Of a DNA stretch of 64,000 bases, positions 16,449-27,139 are shown in pieces. This DNA is from Micromonospora wenchangensis. Its GTDB lineage: Bacteria > Actinomycetota > Actinomycetes > Mycobacteriales > Micromonosporaceae. Under the pieces are notes generated by a model. It was not told where the DNA came from. It saw only the letters and a program-made list of their open reading frames with translations, and searched no databases. Both the position numbers and the translations under genes were made by a program. The DNA lies in NCBI RefSeq assembly GCF_002210435.1, contig NZ_MZMV01000002.1, forward strand, positions 62,001 to 126,000, read 5' to 3'. Every line of letters begins with the position of its first letter. Within the stretch, counting starts at the first letter, position 1.

Positions 16449-19280
16449 ATGACCACCCACCAGGACCCGGCCGTTCGGGCAGCCGCGGGCGTCGCCCCGG
16501 CGGAACCGCACGCGGCTGTCGCGCCGCCGGCCGACGCCGGCCGGCACAGCGGTCCGACGCCGGCCACCGACTGGGCCGACGGCGTGGACACCGTGCAGCG
16601 GGCCGCCGGCACCGGCGACGAACTCCAGCCGTACGCCGAGCTGGGCCTGCGCGACGACGAGTACGACCGGATCCGGCACATCCTCGGCCGCCGCCCCACC
16701 CAGGCCGAGCTGGCCATGTACTCGATCATGTGGAGCGAGCACTGCTCCTACAAGTCGAGCAAGGTGCACCTGCGCCAGTTCGGCGAGAAGGCCCCGCCCA
16801 GCGACCGGCTGCTCGCCGGCATCGGGGAGAACGCGGGCGTCGTCCGGGTCTCCGACACGCTTGCCGTCACCTTCAAGGTCGAGTCGCACAACCACCCGAG
16901 CTTCGTCGAGCCCTACCAGGGCGCGGCGACCGGCGTCGGTGGCATCGTCCGGGACATCCTCGCGATGGGCGCCCGCCCGGTCGCGGTGATGGACCCGCTG
17001 CGGTTCGGTGCCGCCGACCACCCCGACACCGCCCGGGTGCTGCCCGGCGTGGTGGCCGGCGTCGGCGGCTACGGCAACTGCCTCGGCCTGCCCAACATCG
17101 GCGGTGAGCTGGTCTTCGACCCGTGCTACCAGGGCAACCCGCTGCTCAACGCGCTCTGCCTCGGCGTGCTGCCGGTCGACCGGTTGCAGAAGAAGGACGC
17201 CGCCGGCCCCGGCAACGTCGTGGTGCTGCTCGGCGCGAAGACCGGCCGGGACGGCATCGGCGGCGTGTCGGTGCTGGCCAGCGCCACCTTCGACGAGGGC
17301 AGCGAACAGCGCCGCCCGTCGGTGCAGGTCGGTGACCCGTTCATCGAGAAGCTGCTGATCGAGGCGTGCCTGGAGCTGTACGACGCCGAGCTGGTCGTCG
17401 GCATCCAGGATCTCGGCGGCGCGGGCCTGACCTGCGCGCTCACCGAGACCGCCGCGTCCGCCGGCACCGGGATGCGGGTCTGGCTGGAGCGGGTCCCGCT
17501 GCGCGAGCCGTCGATGGAGCCGCACGAGATCCTGGCCAGCGAGTCCCAGGAGCGGATGCTGCTGGTGGTCACCCCGGACAAGCTGGAGGCGGTGCTCAAG
17601 ACCGCCGAGAAGTGGGGCGTGCTGGCCACCGCGATCGGTGAGGTCACCCCGCCCGCGCCCGACGGCCGGCCGGGCCGGCTGCTGGTCACCTGGAACGACC
17701 ACGTGGTGGTCGACGTGCCGCCGGGCTCGCTGGTCGACGACGGCCCCGTCTACGCCCGCCCGATGCGGGAGCCGGCCGACCTGATCCTGCTCCAGGCCGA
17801 CCGGGCCGAGACGCTGCCCCGGCCGAGCAACCCGGACGCGCTGCGGGAGACCCTGCTGCGCATGATCGCCTCGCCGAACCTGGCCGACAAGACCTGGGTC
17901 ACCGAGCAGTACGACAGGTACGTGCTGGGCAACACCGTGCTGGCCCAGCCGGAGGACTCCGGCGTGATCCGGATCGACGAGAGCACCGGCCTCGGGGTCG
18001 CCCTCTCCGTCGACGGCAACGGCCGGTACGCCCGCCTCGACCCCTACCAGGGGACGAAGCTGGCGCTCGCCGAGGCGTACCGGAACGTGGCGGTGACCGG
18101 CGCGAAGCCGATCGCCGTGACCAACTGCCTCAACTTCGGCTCCCCGGAGGACCCGGGCGTGATGTGGCAGTTCGCCGAGGCCGTCCGGGGCCTGGCGGAC
18201 GGCTGCCTGGAACTGGGCATCCCGGTGACCGGTGGCAACGTCAGCTTCTACAACCAGACCGGTGCCGCCGCCATCCACCCGACCCCGGTGGTCGGCGTGC
18301 TGGGCGTGCTGGACAACGTGGCCGACCGGGTGCCGATGGGCTTCGTCCCCCGGGCCAACGGCGACCACGACCAGGTCTACCTGCTCGGCGACACGCACGT
18401 GGAGCTGTCCGGCTCGGAGTGGGCCTGGGTGACGCACGAGCACCTCGGCGGCATGCCGCCGCAGGTCGACCTGGGCCGGGAGCGTCAGCTCGCCGAGCTG
18501 ATGGCCGAGGCGGCCCGGGTGGGTCACCTCAGCTCCGCGCACGACCTGTCCGACGGCGGCCTGGCCCAGAGCCTGGTCGAGTCGAGCCTGCGTCGGGGCG
18601 TCGGGGTCCGGATCGGCGTGCCGGAGCGGTTCGCCGACGGTTCGCTGCCGTTCGTCTTCCTGTTCAGCGAGTCCGCCGGCCGGGCGCTGGTGACCGTGCC
18701 CCGGGGGCACGAGAAGGCGTTCACCGCCCTCTGCGACGAGCGGGGCGTGCCGTGGGAGCAGATCGGCGTGACCGACCCGGCGGGCGGCGCTCTGGACGTG
18801 CACGGCCAGTTCCGGATCGGTCTGGACGAGCTGCGGGCCGCGTACACCGCGACCCTGCCCCGGCTCTTCGGCGGGCCGGAGGCGGCCCAGGTGCAGGTCG
18901 AGGCGGTCCGGACGGGCACCACCACGATCGCGCCGGCCACCGCCACGCAGCCGGTCGACGTGCCGCAACGGCAGCAGCCGGCGGACGCGGACGACCCGGC
19001 CGCCGAGGCGGTGGCCGCCCCGACGACCGGTGCCCCGGTGTCGGGTGGGCCCACGTCGACGGGCCCGGTGCCAGACGACCCGGAGGCCCGCGCCAGCGCG
19101 TCGGACGACTCCGCGGGCTCCACGCCGGCACCGGACGCCCCGGCGGCGACCGCGCCGACGTCGGACGCCCCCGCCGGGCCGGCCGACGTGCCGGCGACCG
19201 GGCCCGCTCCGCAGGCCGACGCGGCGACCTCCGACACCGGCGAGGGTGACGGGCAGCGCCCGACGCCCGATCAGCGCTGA
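16449..19280 (+). CDS. purL: phosphoribosylformylglycinamidine synthase subunit PurL with long C-terminal tail
   Basis: A 943-residue synthetase subunit that uses ATP and PurQ-derived ammonia to convert FGAR to FGAM. Core features: [10 protein letters not shown] near residue 100, [14 protein letters not shown], and [11 protein letters not shown] in the second repeat. Usual length is about 740-770 residues. Here an N-terminal extension of about 55 residues and an Ala/Pro/Thr/Asp-rich tail of about 125 residues (from about 817) are added. The tail shows no fold and is probably disordered. The start follows GAGGAGAGG. Confidence 0.95.
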   Translation: MTTHQDPAVRAAAGVAPAEPHAAVAPPADAGRHSGPTPATDWADGVDTVQRAAGTGDELQPYAELGLRDDEYDRIRHILGRRPTQAELAMYSIMWSEHCSYKSSKVHLRQFGEKAPPSDRLLAGIGENAGVVRVSDTLAVTFKVESHNHPSFVEPYQGAATGVGGIVRDILAMGARPVAVMDPLRFGAADHPDTARVLPGVVAGVGGYGNCLGLPNIGGELVFDPCYQGNPLLNALCLGVLPVDRLQKKDAAGPGNVVVLLGAKTGRDGIGGVSVLASATFDEGSEQRRPSVQVGDPFIEKLLIEACLELYDAELVVGIQDLGGAGLTCALTETAASAGTGMRVWLERVPLREPSMEPHEILASESQERMLLVVTPDKLEAVLKTAEKWGVLATAIGEVTPPAPDGRPGRLLVTWNDHVVVDVPPGSLVDDGPVYARPMREPADLILLQADRAETLPRPSNPDALRETLLRMIASPNLADKTWVTEQYDRYVLGNTVLAQPEDSGVIRIDESTGLGVALSVDGNGRYARLDPYQGTKLALAEAYRNVAVTGAKPIAVTNCLNFGSPEDPGVMWQFAEAVRGLADGCLELGIPVTGGNVSFYNQTGAAAIHPTPVVGVLGVLDNVADRVPMGFVPRANGDHDQVYLLGDTHVELSGSEWAWVTHEHLGGMPPQVDLGRERQLAELMAEAARVGHLSSAHDLSDGGLAQSLVESSLRRGVGVRIGVPERFADGSLPFVFLFSESAGRALVTVPRGHEKAFTALCDERGVPWEQIGVTDPAGGALDVHGQFRIGLDELRAAYTATLPRLFGGPEAAQVQVEAVRTGTTTIAPATATQPVDVPQRQQPADADDPAAEAVAAPTTGAPVSGGPTSTGPVPDDPEARASASDDSAGSTPAPDAPAATAPTSDAPAGPADVPATGPAPQADAATSDTGEGDGQRPTPDQR

Positions 19281-19284
19281 GGCG

Positions 19285-20040
19285 GTGGCCTCGGCCGTCC
19301 ACGTCCAACCCGGATCGGGTGCCCGCTTCGACTGGGGGCTGACCGGGGCGGCGGAACTCGGCCGGGTCTGTGCCGTACTGGTGGTGGTGGACGTGCTCTC
19401 GTTCACCACCGCCGTCGAGGTCGCGGTCGCCCGGGGGGTGCGGGTCCACCCGTTCCCCTGGGGCGAGCAGGCGGCCGACTACGCGGTACGCGTCGGCGCG
19501 GTGGCGGCGGTGGGTCGTCGGCAGACCACCACCGCGCATCCGTGGTCGCTGTCCCCGGCGGCCCTGGCCAGCGCGCCCGTCGTCGCCGACCTGGTGCTGC
19601 CGTCGCCGAACGGCTCCGCGATCAGCGCCGCCGCCAGCGCCACCGGCCGGCCGGTGGTCGCGGCCTGCCTGCGCAACGCCCGCGCCGTCGGGCGGTGGCT
19701 GCACCACCGGGGGTACGGCACGACGGACGCCCCGGTCGGGGTGATCGCCGCCGGTGAACGCTGGCCGGACGGCACCCTGCGCCCCTCGGTGGAGGACCTG
19801 CTGGGCGCGGCGAGTGTGCTGGATGCCGTCTCCGGGGTGCCCGGTGGGCTGTCCGTGGAGGCGGCGATGGCGCTCGCCGCCCTGGCCAGCACCCCGGACG
19901 TGCCGGCGGCGGTACGCGGCTGCGTCTCCGGCCGGGAGCTGATCGAGAGCGGCTTCGCCGGGGACGTCGAGGCGGCCGTCCAGCGGGACGTCTCGACCGT
20001 GGTGCCGGTCCTCCGCCAGGGCGTCTTCTCAGCCGGCTGA
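19285..20040 (+). CDS. ComB-like 2-phosphosulfolactate phosphatase family protein
   Basis: A 251-residue ComB-fold protein: VVVDVLSFTTAVEVAVARG near the N-terminus, then LPSPNGSAIS, GVIAAGERWPDGTLRPSVED and SGRELIESGF. In methanogens ComB dephosphorylates phosphosulfolactate for coenzyme M. Actinomycetes do not make that cofactor by the methanogen route as far as I know, so the substrate here is open. It starts with GTG 19285, four bases after the purL stop, suggesting cotranscription with purSQL. Confidence 0.82.
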   Translation: MASAVHVQPGSGARFDWGLTGAAELGRVCAVLVVVDVLSFTTAVEVAVARGVRVHPFPWGEQAADYAVRVGAVAAVGRRQTTTAHPWSLSPAALASAPVVADLVLPSPNGSAISAAASATGRPVVAACLRNARAVGRWLHHRGYGTTDAPVGVIAAGERWPDGTLRPSVEDLLGAASVLDAVSGVPGGLSVEAAMALAALASTPDVPAAVRGCVSGRELIESGFAGDVEAAVQRDVSTVVPVLRQGVFSAG

Positions 20041-20105
20041 CCCGGCCCGCGACGACCGACCCGACCCTGCCTGCACGGACCCGTGCCGACCTGACCCGTC
20101 CCGCG

Positions 20106-20151
20106 ACGACCGTGGGCCGCCCCGATGCGCGTCGGGGCGGCCCACGGTCGT
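20106..20151. terminator. strong bidirectional terminator
   Basis: Twenty base pairs of perfect stem with a 6-base loop (20126-20131), between the convergent ComB-like gene and the gene ending at 20171. Confidence 0.88.
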
Positions 20152-20170
20152 TCACTGTCGCCGGTGCGGG

Positions 20171-22483
20171 TCAGTCGTCCAGCCAGTCGAGGCGGCGTCC
20201 GCCACGCTCCGGGGGCGGGCCGTCCGGCCGGCCCCGACCGGACGGGGGCTGGTCGCGGCCGGGCTGACCCTGCTCGCCGTAGTAGCCACCCTGCTGGTCG
20301 TAGCCCTGCTGGTCGTAGCCGCCGGTGCGCTGCTGCGGAGGTTCCTGGCCGTAGCCGCCCTGCGGCTGCTCACCGCCGTAGCCACCGGACTGGCCGTAGC
20401 CGCCCTGCGGGGAGCCGTAGCCACCGGGCTGCTGGTCGTACCCGCCGCCGCGCTGGTCGTAGCCGCCCGGCTGGTCGTACCCGCCCTGGTGGGCACCACC
20501 CCGCTGGTCGTAGCCGCCGCCGCGCTGGTCGTAGCCGCTCTGGTGGGCACCTGCCGGCTGGTCGTATCCGGCCTGCTGGTCGTAGCCACCGTGCTGGCCG
20601 CCCTGGTGGGCACCGGTCGGCTGGTCGTAGCCGCCGCGCTGGCCGCCGCCGTAACCCTGGGCCGGGCCGGCGTCGTACCCGGCCTGCTGGCCGTAGCCAC
20701 CGCCGGCGTAACCACCTGTCGGCTCGGCACCCCGGCCGTAGCCGCCCTGCTCGGACTGGCCGTAGCCGCCCGCGCCCGGCTGGCCGTACGCGTCCGGCTC
20801 CGGCTGGTAGGTGCTCGTCGGGTACGGGTCGGCAGCCGGCGCGTACGAGGTGCTGTCGCCGGTGTACCGGCCGGTGGGCTCGTCGTAGCGCTGGTCGCCG
20901 CCGTAGCCGCCGGCCTGCTCCTGCGCCGGGTAGCCGGCACCGGCCGTCGCGCCGTAGTCCCGACCGCCGTATCCGCCGCCGGAGGCGGGCGCGTTGCCGT
21001 AGCCGCCGCCCGAGGCGGGGGCGTTGCCGTAGCCACCCCCGGAGGCGGGCGCGTTGTCGTAGCCGCCGCCCGAGGCGGGCGCGGCACCGTAGCCACCCCC
21101 GGAGGACGGCGCGTTGCCGTAGCCACCGCCGGCCGGGTTCGCCGCGCCGTACGCGCCTGCGGCGGCACCCGCCGCTCCGGCCGCGCCGTAGCCGCCGCCG
21201 GAGGCGGGTGCGGCACCGTAGCCGCCCGGCTGGCCGCCGTAGCCACCCTGGCCGCCGGGCTCGTCGGCGTAGCCGCCGGCGCCGGCCCAGTTGTCCTGCG
21301 GTGCGCCGTAGGGCTGCGGTGGCGCACCGTACGGGTCCGGCGGGACGTCGTCGACGACAGGTCGTTGCAACATCGTCGGCGCGTCGCTCAGCGCGGAACT
21401 GCCGACCATCGTCGGGTCGGGGCCGGCACCGACCCGGTTGACCACCCGGGTCTGGTCGTCGGTGCCGCGTGGGCTCCGGGGGCCGGGGACGTCACCGGCC
21501 GCGGCGGCGCCGGCCGGTCCGTTCCCGTCGTCGTCGGCGTTCTTGCGGCGGATCCAGAGCAGCACGATGGTGCCGACGCCGGCCGCCACCAGCAGACCGC
21601 CGAGCAGGATGATCAGGAAGGAGCCGAACCCGCTGTCGTCGTCCTGCGACGCGGCCTGCTGCTGCCCGCCGGTCGGTTCGGTCGTCTCCTCGGTGGTCTC
21701 CTCGGTCGTCTCCTCCGAGGGGGTCGGCTCGACGGAGGTCGACGGGGTGGCGCTCGGGCTCACCTCGACCTTCAACGCCAGGCTGATCCGCTGGTTGCTC
21801 AGGCTCTGCCCGGCCCCCGCGCTGATCGGCTTGGTGGCGACGACGCCGTCCTTGCTGGCCCCGAGCACCATCGAGCCGGGCGCGATCGGGTTGGAGCTAG
21901 ACCCGGTGATCCGGAAGTTGCCGCTGCCGTCGCTGGTGGTGTTGAACTGCTTGCCGGTCGAGTCCTCCAGCCCCACCACCGCGTTGGGCACCGCGTCGCC
22001 GGTGGCCGCCACGACCACCTTGCCGGAGATCGACTTGACAGTCGGCTTGTCCTGCGGCGCGGTGGTCTGCGGCGCGGCCTTGGCCACCAGGGTCACGGTC
22101 GTGCTGGCCGAGTTCTCGGCGCCGTTGGCGTCGACGGCCTTCACGGTGATCGTGGCGGAGCCGTTCGAGGCGTCGTCGGCGAGGGCGAAGCTGGCGCTGG
22201 AGCCGCCGCTCTGGTCGACCTTGTTGCGACTGCAACCGTCGACGCAGCGGAGCTTGCCGTTGCTGGAGGTGACGGAGACGTCGACCGGGGAGCCGTCACC
22301 CACGGTGAGCGAGTAGTTGACCCGCGTGGTCTTCCCGGCCTCGACGGAGCTCGGGGACGCCGACACGTTGTTGACGCTCGGAGCGGCGAAAGCGGGTGTG
22401 GCGGGGACGGTGAGCAGGGCGCCGGCCACCAGCGCTACGACCACACCGGCCCGCTGCGTCCAGGCACGTCGGTGTGTTGACAC
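20171..22483 (-). CDS. membrane-anchored protein with Gly/Tyr/Gln/Asp-rich low-complexity tail
   Basis: A 770-residue protein. A signal peptide precedes an Ig-like extracellular region, then a carboxypeptidase-regulatory-like beta sandwich (about 165-250, [20 protein letters not shown]). A Glu/Thr-rich stalk leads to one transmembrane helix (about 285-310, [20 protein letters not shown]) and WIRRK as a stop-transfer signal. The remaining ~455 residues are cytoplasmic and built of [14 protein letters not shown] and GGYDQ-type repeats, ending RRLDWLDD. I chose GTG 22483, 8 bases after GGAAGG. Role unknown; an anchored sensor or scaffold is possible. Confidence 0.8.
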   Translation of the reverse strand: MSTHRRAWTQRAGVVVALVAGALLTVPATPAFAAPSVNNVSASPSSVEAGKTTRVNYSLTVGDGSPVDVSVTSSNGKLRCVDGCSRNKVDQSGGSSASFALADDASNGSATITVKAVDANGAENSASTTVTLVAKAAPQTTAPQDKPTVKSISGKVVVAATGDAVPNAVVGLEDSTGKQFNTTSDGSGNFRITGSSSNPIAPGSMVLGASKDGVVATKPISAGAGQSLSNQRISLALKVEVSPSATPSTSVEPTPSEETTEETTEETTEPTGGQQQAASQDDDSGFGSFLIILLGGLLVAAGVGTIVLLWIRRKNADDDGNGPAGAAAAGDVPGPRSPRGTDDQTRVVNRVGAGPDPTMVGSSALSDAPTMLQRPVVDDVPPDPYGAPPQPYGAPQDNWAGAGGYADEPGGQGGYGGQPGGYGAAPASGGGYGAAGAAGAAAGAYGAANPAGGGYGNAPSSGGGYGAAPASGGGYDNAPASGGGYGNAPASGGGYGNAPASGGGYGGRDYGATAGAGYPAQEQAGGYGGDQRYDEPTGRYTGDSTSYAPAADPYPTSTYQPEPDAYGQPGAGGYGQSEQGGYGRGAEPTGGYAGGGYGQQAGYDAGPAQGYGGGQRGGYDQPTGAHQGGQHGGYDQQAGYDQPAGAHQSGYDQRGGGYDQRGGAHQGGYDQPGGYDQRGGGYDQQPGGYGSPQGGYGQSGGYGGEQPQGGYGQEPPQQRTGGYDQQGYDQQGGYYGEQGQPGRDQPPSGRGRPDGPPPERGGRRLDWLDD

Positions 22484-22633
22484 GTCCACCGCCTTCCGGT
22501 CTGACCTCCCCGGCGGGGGCCGGGGATCATCACGGTACGAATACGCCGTCGGCAACTATGCCTTGTCTGACCGGATCGGCGCGACCCAGGGGCCAGCGTG
22601 GCGCTCGGCGGCCCCGGGTCGTATCGTCCCGTC

Positions 22634-22987
22634 GTGTCCTCTCCGCACATTAAGTCCGCCGTGGTGCTGGCGGCGCTGACGGCGCTCGATGAGGGGCGTA
22701 CGCCCGAACGGCAGGTGTACCGCGAGGCGGTCCGTACCCTTCTGACCGCCCTCGCGGAGCGTGCCCCCGGCCGATCGGTGGAGGTGCGTGTCCCACCTTA
22801 CGGTGCAGTTCAGTGCGTCCCGGGGCCCCGACACACCCGCGGCACCCCGCCGAACGTGGTGGAGATGACGCCGGACACCTGGCTGGCGCTGGCCACCGGA
22901 CGGCTGTCGTGGGCGCGGGCGGTCACGGACGGTCGCGTACAGGTGAGTGGAAACCGGGCGGATCTCGCCGACCATCTGCCGCTCTAG
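22634..22987 (+). CDS. sterol-carrier-like small protein upstream of purF
   Basis: A 117-residue soluble protein resembling the short 'sterol carrier family' proteins often found just upstream of actinomycete purF. Visible features are a helical N-terminus (VVLAALTALDEGRTPERQ), a middle strand VEVRVPPYGAVQCV and a C-terminal SCP2-like end (VEMTPDTWLALATGRLSWARA). GTG 22634 lies six bases after a TATCGT box, fitting leaderless transcription. Ligand and function are unknown. Confidence 0.78.
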   Translation: MSSPHIKSAVVLAALTALDEGRTPERQVYREAVRTLLTALAERAPGRSVEVRVPPYGAVQCVPGPRHTRGTPPNVVEMTPDTWLALATGRLSWARAVTDGRVQVSGNRADLADHLPL

Positions 22988-23154
22988 CTGCACCGTTCCG
23001 CCCGAAGGGGTGACGGGGTGGAGGCGGATCGTGACTTTCTGTATCGACTCGTGTTCGCGTACACTGTCAGGCGACGACAGTGGTCCAGGGCCGAAAGGCG
23101 CGGAGCAGCCCCCGGCTCCGCCAGGCCAGTCCAGACCAGCATGAGGGAGCGGCA

Positions 23155-24693
23155 GTGCCCCGAGGCGATGGCCGGCTGAGCCACGACCTTGACCCCCAGC
23201 GACCCGGCCCCCAGGACGCCTGCGGCGTCTTCGGCGTCTGGGCCCCGGGTGAAGAGGTCGCCAACCTCACCTATTTCGGACTCTACGCACTCCAGCACCG
23301 TGGCCAGGAGGCCGCCGGCATCGCGGTGAGCGACGGCTCGGGAGTGGTGGTCTACAAGGACCTGGGCCTGGTGGCCCAGGTGTTCGACGAGCCGACGCTG
23401 AAGAGCCTGCGCGGCCACCTGGCGATCGGGCACGCGCGTTACTCCACCACCGGCGGCTCGACCTGGGAAAACGCCCAGCCGACCATCCGGTCGACCACCT
23501 CCGGCACCACGATCGCCCTGGCGCACAACGGCAACCTGGTCAACACCGCCGAGTTGCAGAAGGAGGTCGCCGAGCGCGGCCTGCTCGACGACGGGGCCAC
23601 CAACGACACCTCCCTGGTGACCATGCTGCTGGCCGGTCGCCCCGACCTGTCGGTGGAGGCCGCCGCGCTGGAGGTGCTGCCGCAGCTGCGCGGCGCGTTC
23701 AGCTTCGTCTTCATGGACGAGTCGACCCTCTACGCCGCCCGCGACCCGCACGGCGTCCGCCCGCTGGTGCTCGGCCGGCTGGAACGGGGCTGGGTGGTGG
23801 CCAGCGAGACCGCCGCGTTGGACATCGTCGGCGCGAGCGTGGTCCGGGAGGTCGAGCCGGGCGAGCTGATCGCGATCGACGAGGAGGGCCTGCGGTCCAG
23901 CCGGTTCGCCGCGCCGGAGCCCAAGGGCTGCCTCTTCGAGTACGTCTACATCGCCCGCCCGGACGCCACCATCGCCGGCCGTAACGTGCACGCCGCGCGG
24001 GTGCAGATCGGCCGGCAACTCGCCAAGGAGCACCCGGTCGAGGCCGACCTGGTGATCCCGGTGCCCGAGTCGGGCACGCCGGCCGCCATCGGTTACGCCG
24101 AGGCGTCCGGCATCACCTACGGCGCCGGCCTGATGAAGAACCCGTACGTCGGGCGCACCTTCATCCAGCCGTCGCAGACCCTCCGCCAGCTCGGCGTACG
24201 GCTCAAGCTCAACCCGCTGCGGGAGAACGTGCGGGGCAAGCGGCTGGTCGTGGTCGACGACTCGATCGTGCGCGGCAACACCCAGCGGGCGATCGTCCGG
24301 ATGCTCCGCGAGGCGGGCGCGCTGGAGGTCCACGTCCGGATCTCCTCCCCGCCGGTGAACTGGCCGTGCTTCTACGGCATCGACTTCGCCACCCGGGCCG
24401 AACTGCTGGCCAACGGGTTGGACAACGAGGGCATCCGGCGTTCGATCGGTGCCGACACCCTCGGTTACGTCTCGCTCCCCGGTCTCATCGCCGCGACCGA
24501 ACAGCCCAGGAGCAGGCTCTGCCGGGCCTGTTTCGACGGGGAGTACCCGATCGACCTGCCGGCCGGGAACCTGATCGGCAAGCACGTGCTCGAAGGGGTG
24601 GGCCGGCGGGTCGCCGACGCCCCGGACACCGCCTCCGAGCAGCACACACCGCTCGTCGCCACTCCGGGCGGCGCGACCGCCCACCGCCCGTAG
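23155..24693 (+). CDS. purF: amidophosphoribosyltransferase
   Basis: A 512-residue first enzyme of purine synthesis, making phosphoribosylamine from PRPP and glutamine. GTG 23155 gives the standard actinomycete start PRGDGRLSHDL and a short propeptide ending before the nucleophile C23 (QDACGVFG). The PRPP loop LVVVDDSIVRGNT is intact. Cys residues in the C-terminal half (for example RLCRACFDGEYP) fit a [4Fe-4S]-type PurF. A CACTGTC/GACAGTG inverted repeat at 23062-23082 overlaps a TACACT box in the leader. Confidence 0.96.
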   Translation: MPRGDGRLSHDLDPQRPGPQDACGVFGVWAPGEEVANLTYFGLYALQHRGQEAAGIAVSDGSGVVVYKDLGLVAQVFDEPTLKSLRGHLAIGHARYSTTGGSTWENAQPTIRSTTSGTTIALAHNGNLVNTAELQKEVAERGLLDDGATNDTSLVTMLLAGRPDLSVEAAALEVLPQLRGAFSFVFMDESTLYAARDPHGVRPLVLGRLERGWVVASETAALDIVGASVVREVEPGELIAIDEEGLRSSRFAAPEPKGCLFEYVYIARPDATIAGRNVHAARVQIGRQLAKEHPVEADLVIPVPESGTPAAIGYAEASGITYGAGLMKNPYVGRTFIQPSQTLRQLGVRLKLNPLRENVRGKRLVVVDDSIVRGNTQRAIVRMLREAGALEVHVRISSPPVNWPCFYGIDFATRAELLANGLDNEGIRRSIGADTLGYVSLPGLIAATEQPRSRLCRACFDGEYPIDLPAGNLIGKHVLEGVGRRVADAPDTASEQHTPLVATPGGATAHRP

Positions 24694-24752
24694 CACACCG
24701 GGGTCGTCCGGCCACCGTCGGCGCGGCACCGAGAACCACAAAGGGGAGAACC

Positions 24753-25907
24753 GTGACCTACGTGTCCGAGCGCAGCGGCGCAGGAAGCAGCCCGAGCGGC
24801 GCCGGTGGCGACCGCCAGCCCTGGACGGCGGGGACCGGCCGCACCACCCGCAAACGCTCGGTCTCGTACGCCGACGCCGGGGTGTCGATCGAGGCGGGGG
24901 ACCGGGCGGTCGAGCTGCTCAAGTCCAAGGTGAAGGAGACCCGGCGGCCGGAGGTCATGGGTGACCTGGGCGGCTTCGCGGGCCTGTTCCGGCTGGACAC
25001 CAAGAAGTACAAGAACCCGATCCTGGCGTCCTCCACCGACGGGGTGGGCACCAAGCTGGTCATCGCCCAGCAGCTCGACATCCACGACACGATCGGCATC
25101 GACCTGGTCGCGATGGTCGTCGACGACCTGGTGGCGTGCGGGGCCGAGCCGCTGTTCCTGCTCGACTACATCGCCACCGGCGAGGTCGTGCCGGACCGGG
25201 TCGCCGAGATCGGCGCGGGCATCGCCGACGGTTGCCGGTACGCCGGCTGCGCCCTGCTCGGTGGCGAGACCGCCGAGCACCCGGGCGTGCTGCGTCCCGA
25301 CGAGTACGACGTCTCCGCCACCGGGGTCGGCGTGGTCGAGGAGAGCGAGATCCTCAGCCCGGACCGGGTCGAGGTGGGCGACGTGGTGATCGCGATGCGC
25401 TCGTCCGGCCTGCACTCCAACGGCTACTCACTGGTCCGGCACGTGCTGCTCGGCGCCGGCCGGATGCGGCTCGACGTGGTGATCGACGACTTCGGCCGGC
25501 AGCGCACGCTCGGCGAGGAGCTGCTCACCCCGACCAAGATCTACGCGCAGGACTGCCTGAAGCTGATCACCGAGGCGGAGGTGCGCTCGATCGCCCACGT
25601 CACCGGCGGCGGCATCCCCGGCAACCTGGTCCGGGTGCTGCCCGAGCACGTCGACGCGGTGGTCAACCGGGCCACCTGGAAGCCGCAGCCGATCTTCGAC
25701 CTGATCCAGTCCAAGGGCCGGATCGAGGACCCGGAGATGGAGTCGACGTTCAACATGGGCGTCGGCATGTTCGCCATCGTCTCCGCCGAGGACGCCGACC
25801 GCGCGCTGGCCACCCTCGCCGGCCGGGGCGTGGACGCCTGGCAGGCCGGCGAGATCATCGAGGGCACCGGCAACGTGCAGATGATCGGCCAGCACACCCG
25901 GGGTTGA
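24753..25907 (+). CDS. purM: phosphoribosylformylglycinamidine cyclo-ligase
   Basis: A 384-residue AIR synthetase that closes the imidazole ring using ATP. Family motifs ASSTDGVGTKLVIA, DLVAMVVDDLVACGAEPLF, LGGETAEHPGV and HVTGGGIPGNLVRVLP are all present. GTG 24753 follows AAGGGGAG. About 35 residues of Ser/Gly-rich sequence precede the conserved SVSYADAGVSIEAGD start. It lies 59 bases after purF, probably one operon. Confidence 0.96.
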   Translation: MTYVSERSGAGSSPSGAGGDRQPWTAGTGRTTRKRSVSYADAGVSIEAGDRAVELLKSKVKETRRPEVMGDLGGFAGLFRLDTKKYKNPILASSTDGVGTKLVIAQQLDIHDTIGIDLVAMVVDDLVACGAEPLFLLDYIATGEVVPDRVAEIGAGIADGCRYAGCALLGGETAEHPGVLRPDEYDVSATGVGVVEESEILSPDRVEVGDVVIAMRSSGLHSNGYSLVRHVLLGAGRMRLDVVIDDFGRQRTLGEELLTPTKIYAQDCLKLITEAEVRSIAHVTGGGIPGNLVRVLPEHVDAVVNRATWKPQPIFDLIQSKGRIEDPEMESTFNMGVGMFAIVSAEDADRALATLAGRGVDAWQAGEIIEGTGNVQMIGQHTRG

Positions 25908-26005
25908 TCGGCGGGGCCGCTCGGCCGGATGCCTGGTCGGGGGTTCACCCGAGCGGCCGTCGCCGCCTAGCCTGAAGGACACTTCGGGCACGGGGAGGAG
26001 GGTCG

Positions 26006-27139
26006 ATGGCTGCTCGGTGCCGGTCCGTGACGGGCATGCGGGGGATCGCGGCGGTCCCGTCGTACGTGGTGATGCAGCCGACGACGCTGTGCAACCTGGA
26101 CTGCGCGTACTGCTACCTGCCGCACCGGGCGGCCGACCGGCGGATGCCGGTGCCGGTGGCCGAGGCGGTCGCCGCCGCGGTGACCCCGTGGGCGGCGCGG
26201 GGCCGGTTCTCGGTGGTGTGGCACGGCGGTGAGCCGCTCGCCGCCGGCCGGGAGCACCTGGCGGCGCTGATCGCCGCGTTCCCGGCCGGGGTGGAACACC
26301 ACGTGCAGACCAACGCCACCCTGATCGACGACGCCTGGTGCGCGTTCTTCGCCGCGCACGGGGTTCGGGTGAGCGTGAGCGTGGACGGCCCGGCCGCCCG
26401 TAACGGCGACCGGGTGACCCGGGCCGGCCGGCCGGCGTACGACCGGATCGTCAGGGGGGTCGCGGCGCTGCGCCGGCACGGCCTGCCGTTCTCGGCGCTG
26501 GCGGTGGTGAGCCGGCCGACGCCGGGGCTCGCCACCGAGCTGTACGACTACTTCCTCGACCTGGGTTGTGACGTGCTCGGGCTGAACATCGAGGAGACCG
26601 AGGGGGTCAACACCCGCAGCAACGCGCACGACGCGGCGGCGGTGACCGCGTTCTGGGCGGAGCTGGTGGCGGCCTGGCGGCGGGCGCCCCGGGTGCACCT
26701 GCGGGAGGTCGAGTGGTCGCTGCGGTACGCGGCGGCGGTGCTGGCCGGTGCGGAGGGCGACCTGCTGCCCCGGCAGCTCGACCCGATCCCGACGATCGGG
26801 TACGACGGCTCGGTCACCGTGCTCTCTCCCGAGCTGGCCGGCTTCACCGACGCCCGCTACGGCGACTTCAGCAGCGGCAACGTGCTGGCCACCCCGCTGG
26901 CCGAGATCCTGGCCGGGGCGGCGGGCACGGGCTGGGTGGGTGAGTTCCTCACCGGCGTCGAGGCGTGCCGGTCGTCCTGCCCGTACTTCGGCTTCTGCGG
27001 CGGTGGCCACGCGGCCAACCGCTACTTCGAGCAGGGGCGGTTCGACGGTACGGAGACCGAGCACTGCCGCAACAGCAAGATCCGCCTACTGGAGGGAGTG
27101 TTGGAGCATGCCCGAGACCACGAGTCACCGGCCGACTGA
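26006..27139 (+). CDS. radical SAM/SPASM peptide maturase (cyclophane-forming type)
   Basis: A 377-residue radical SAM enzyme. C29-x3-C33-x2-C36 (CNLDCAYCY) binds the SAM cluster; WHGGEPL is the usual second motif. The C-terminal SPASM-type region has CRSSCPYFGFCGGGH and later EHCRNSK for extra Fe-S clusters. The start follows GGGGAGGAGGG; an internal ATG at residue 11 is an alternative. It overlaps by 32 bases a precursor-like gene ending in an aromatic/Asn-rich core, so I infer it crosslinks Trp/Phe/Tyr to nearby residues, as in AmcB-type cyclophane maturases. Confidence 0.87.
   Translation: MAARCRSVTGMRGIAAVPSYVVMQPTTLCNLDCAYCYLPHRAADRRMPVPVAEAVAAAVTPWAARGRFSVVWHGGEPLAAGREHLAALIAAFPAGVEHHVQTNATLIDDAWCAFFAAHGVRVSVSVDGPAARNGDRVTRAGRPAYDRIVRGVAALRRHGLPFSALAVVSRPTPGLATELYDYFLDLGCDVLGLNIEETEGVNTRSNAHDAAAVTAFWAELVAAWRRAPRVHLREVEWSLRYAAAVLAGAEGDLLPRQLDPIPTIGYDGSVTVLSPELAGFTDARYGDFSSGNVLATPLAEILAGAAGTGWVGEFLTGVEACRSSCPYFGFCGGGHAANRYFEQGRFDGTETEHCRNSKIRLLEGVLEHARDHESPAD

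Noticed and set aside
16350..19409. Very long reverse-strand open frame opposite purL
   Set aside because: It mirrors purL codon structure in GC-rich DNA, has no ribosome-binding site and no recognisable domain.
20125..21441. Arg/Ser/Pro-rich plus-strand frame opposite the GYQ tail
   Set aside because: It arises from the complementary strand of the repeats; the minus-strand frame has signal peptide, domain and membrane helix.
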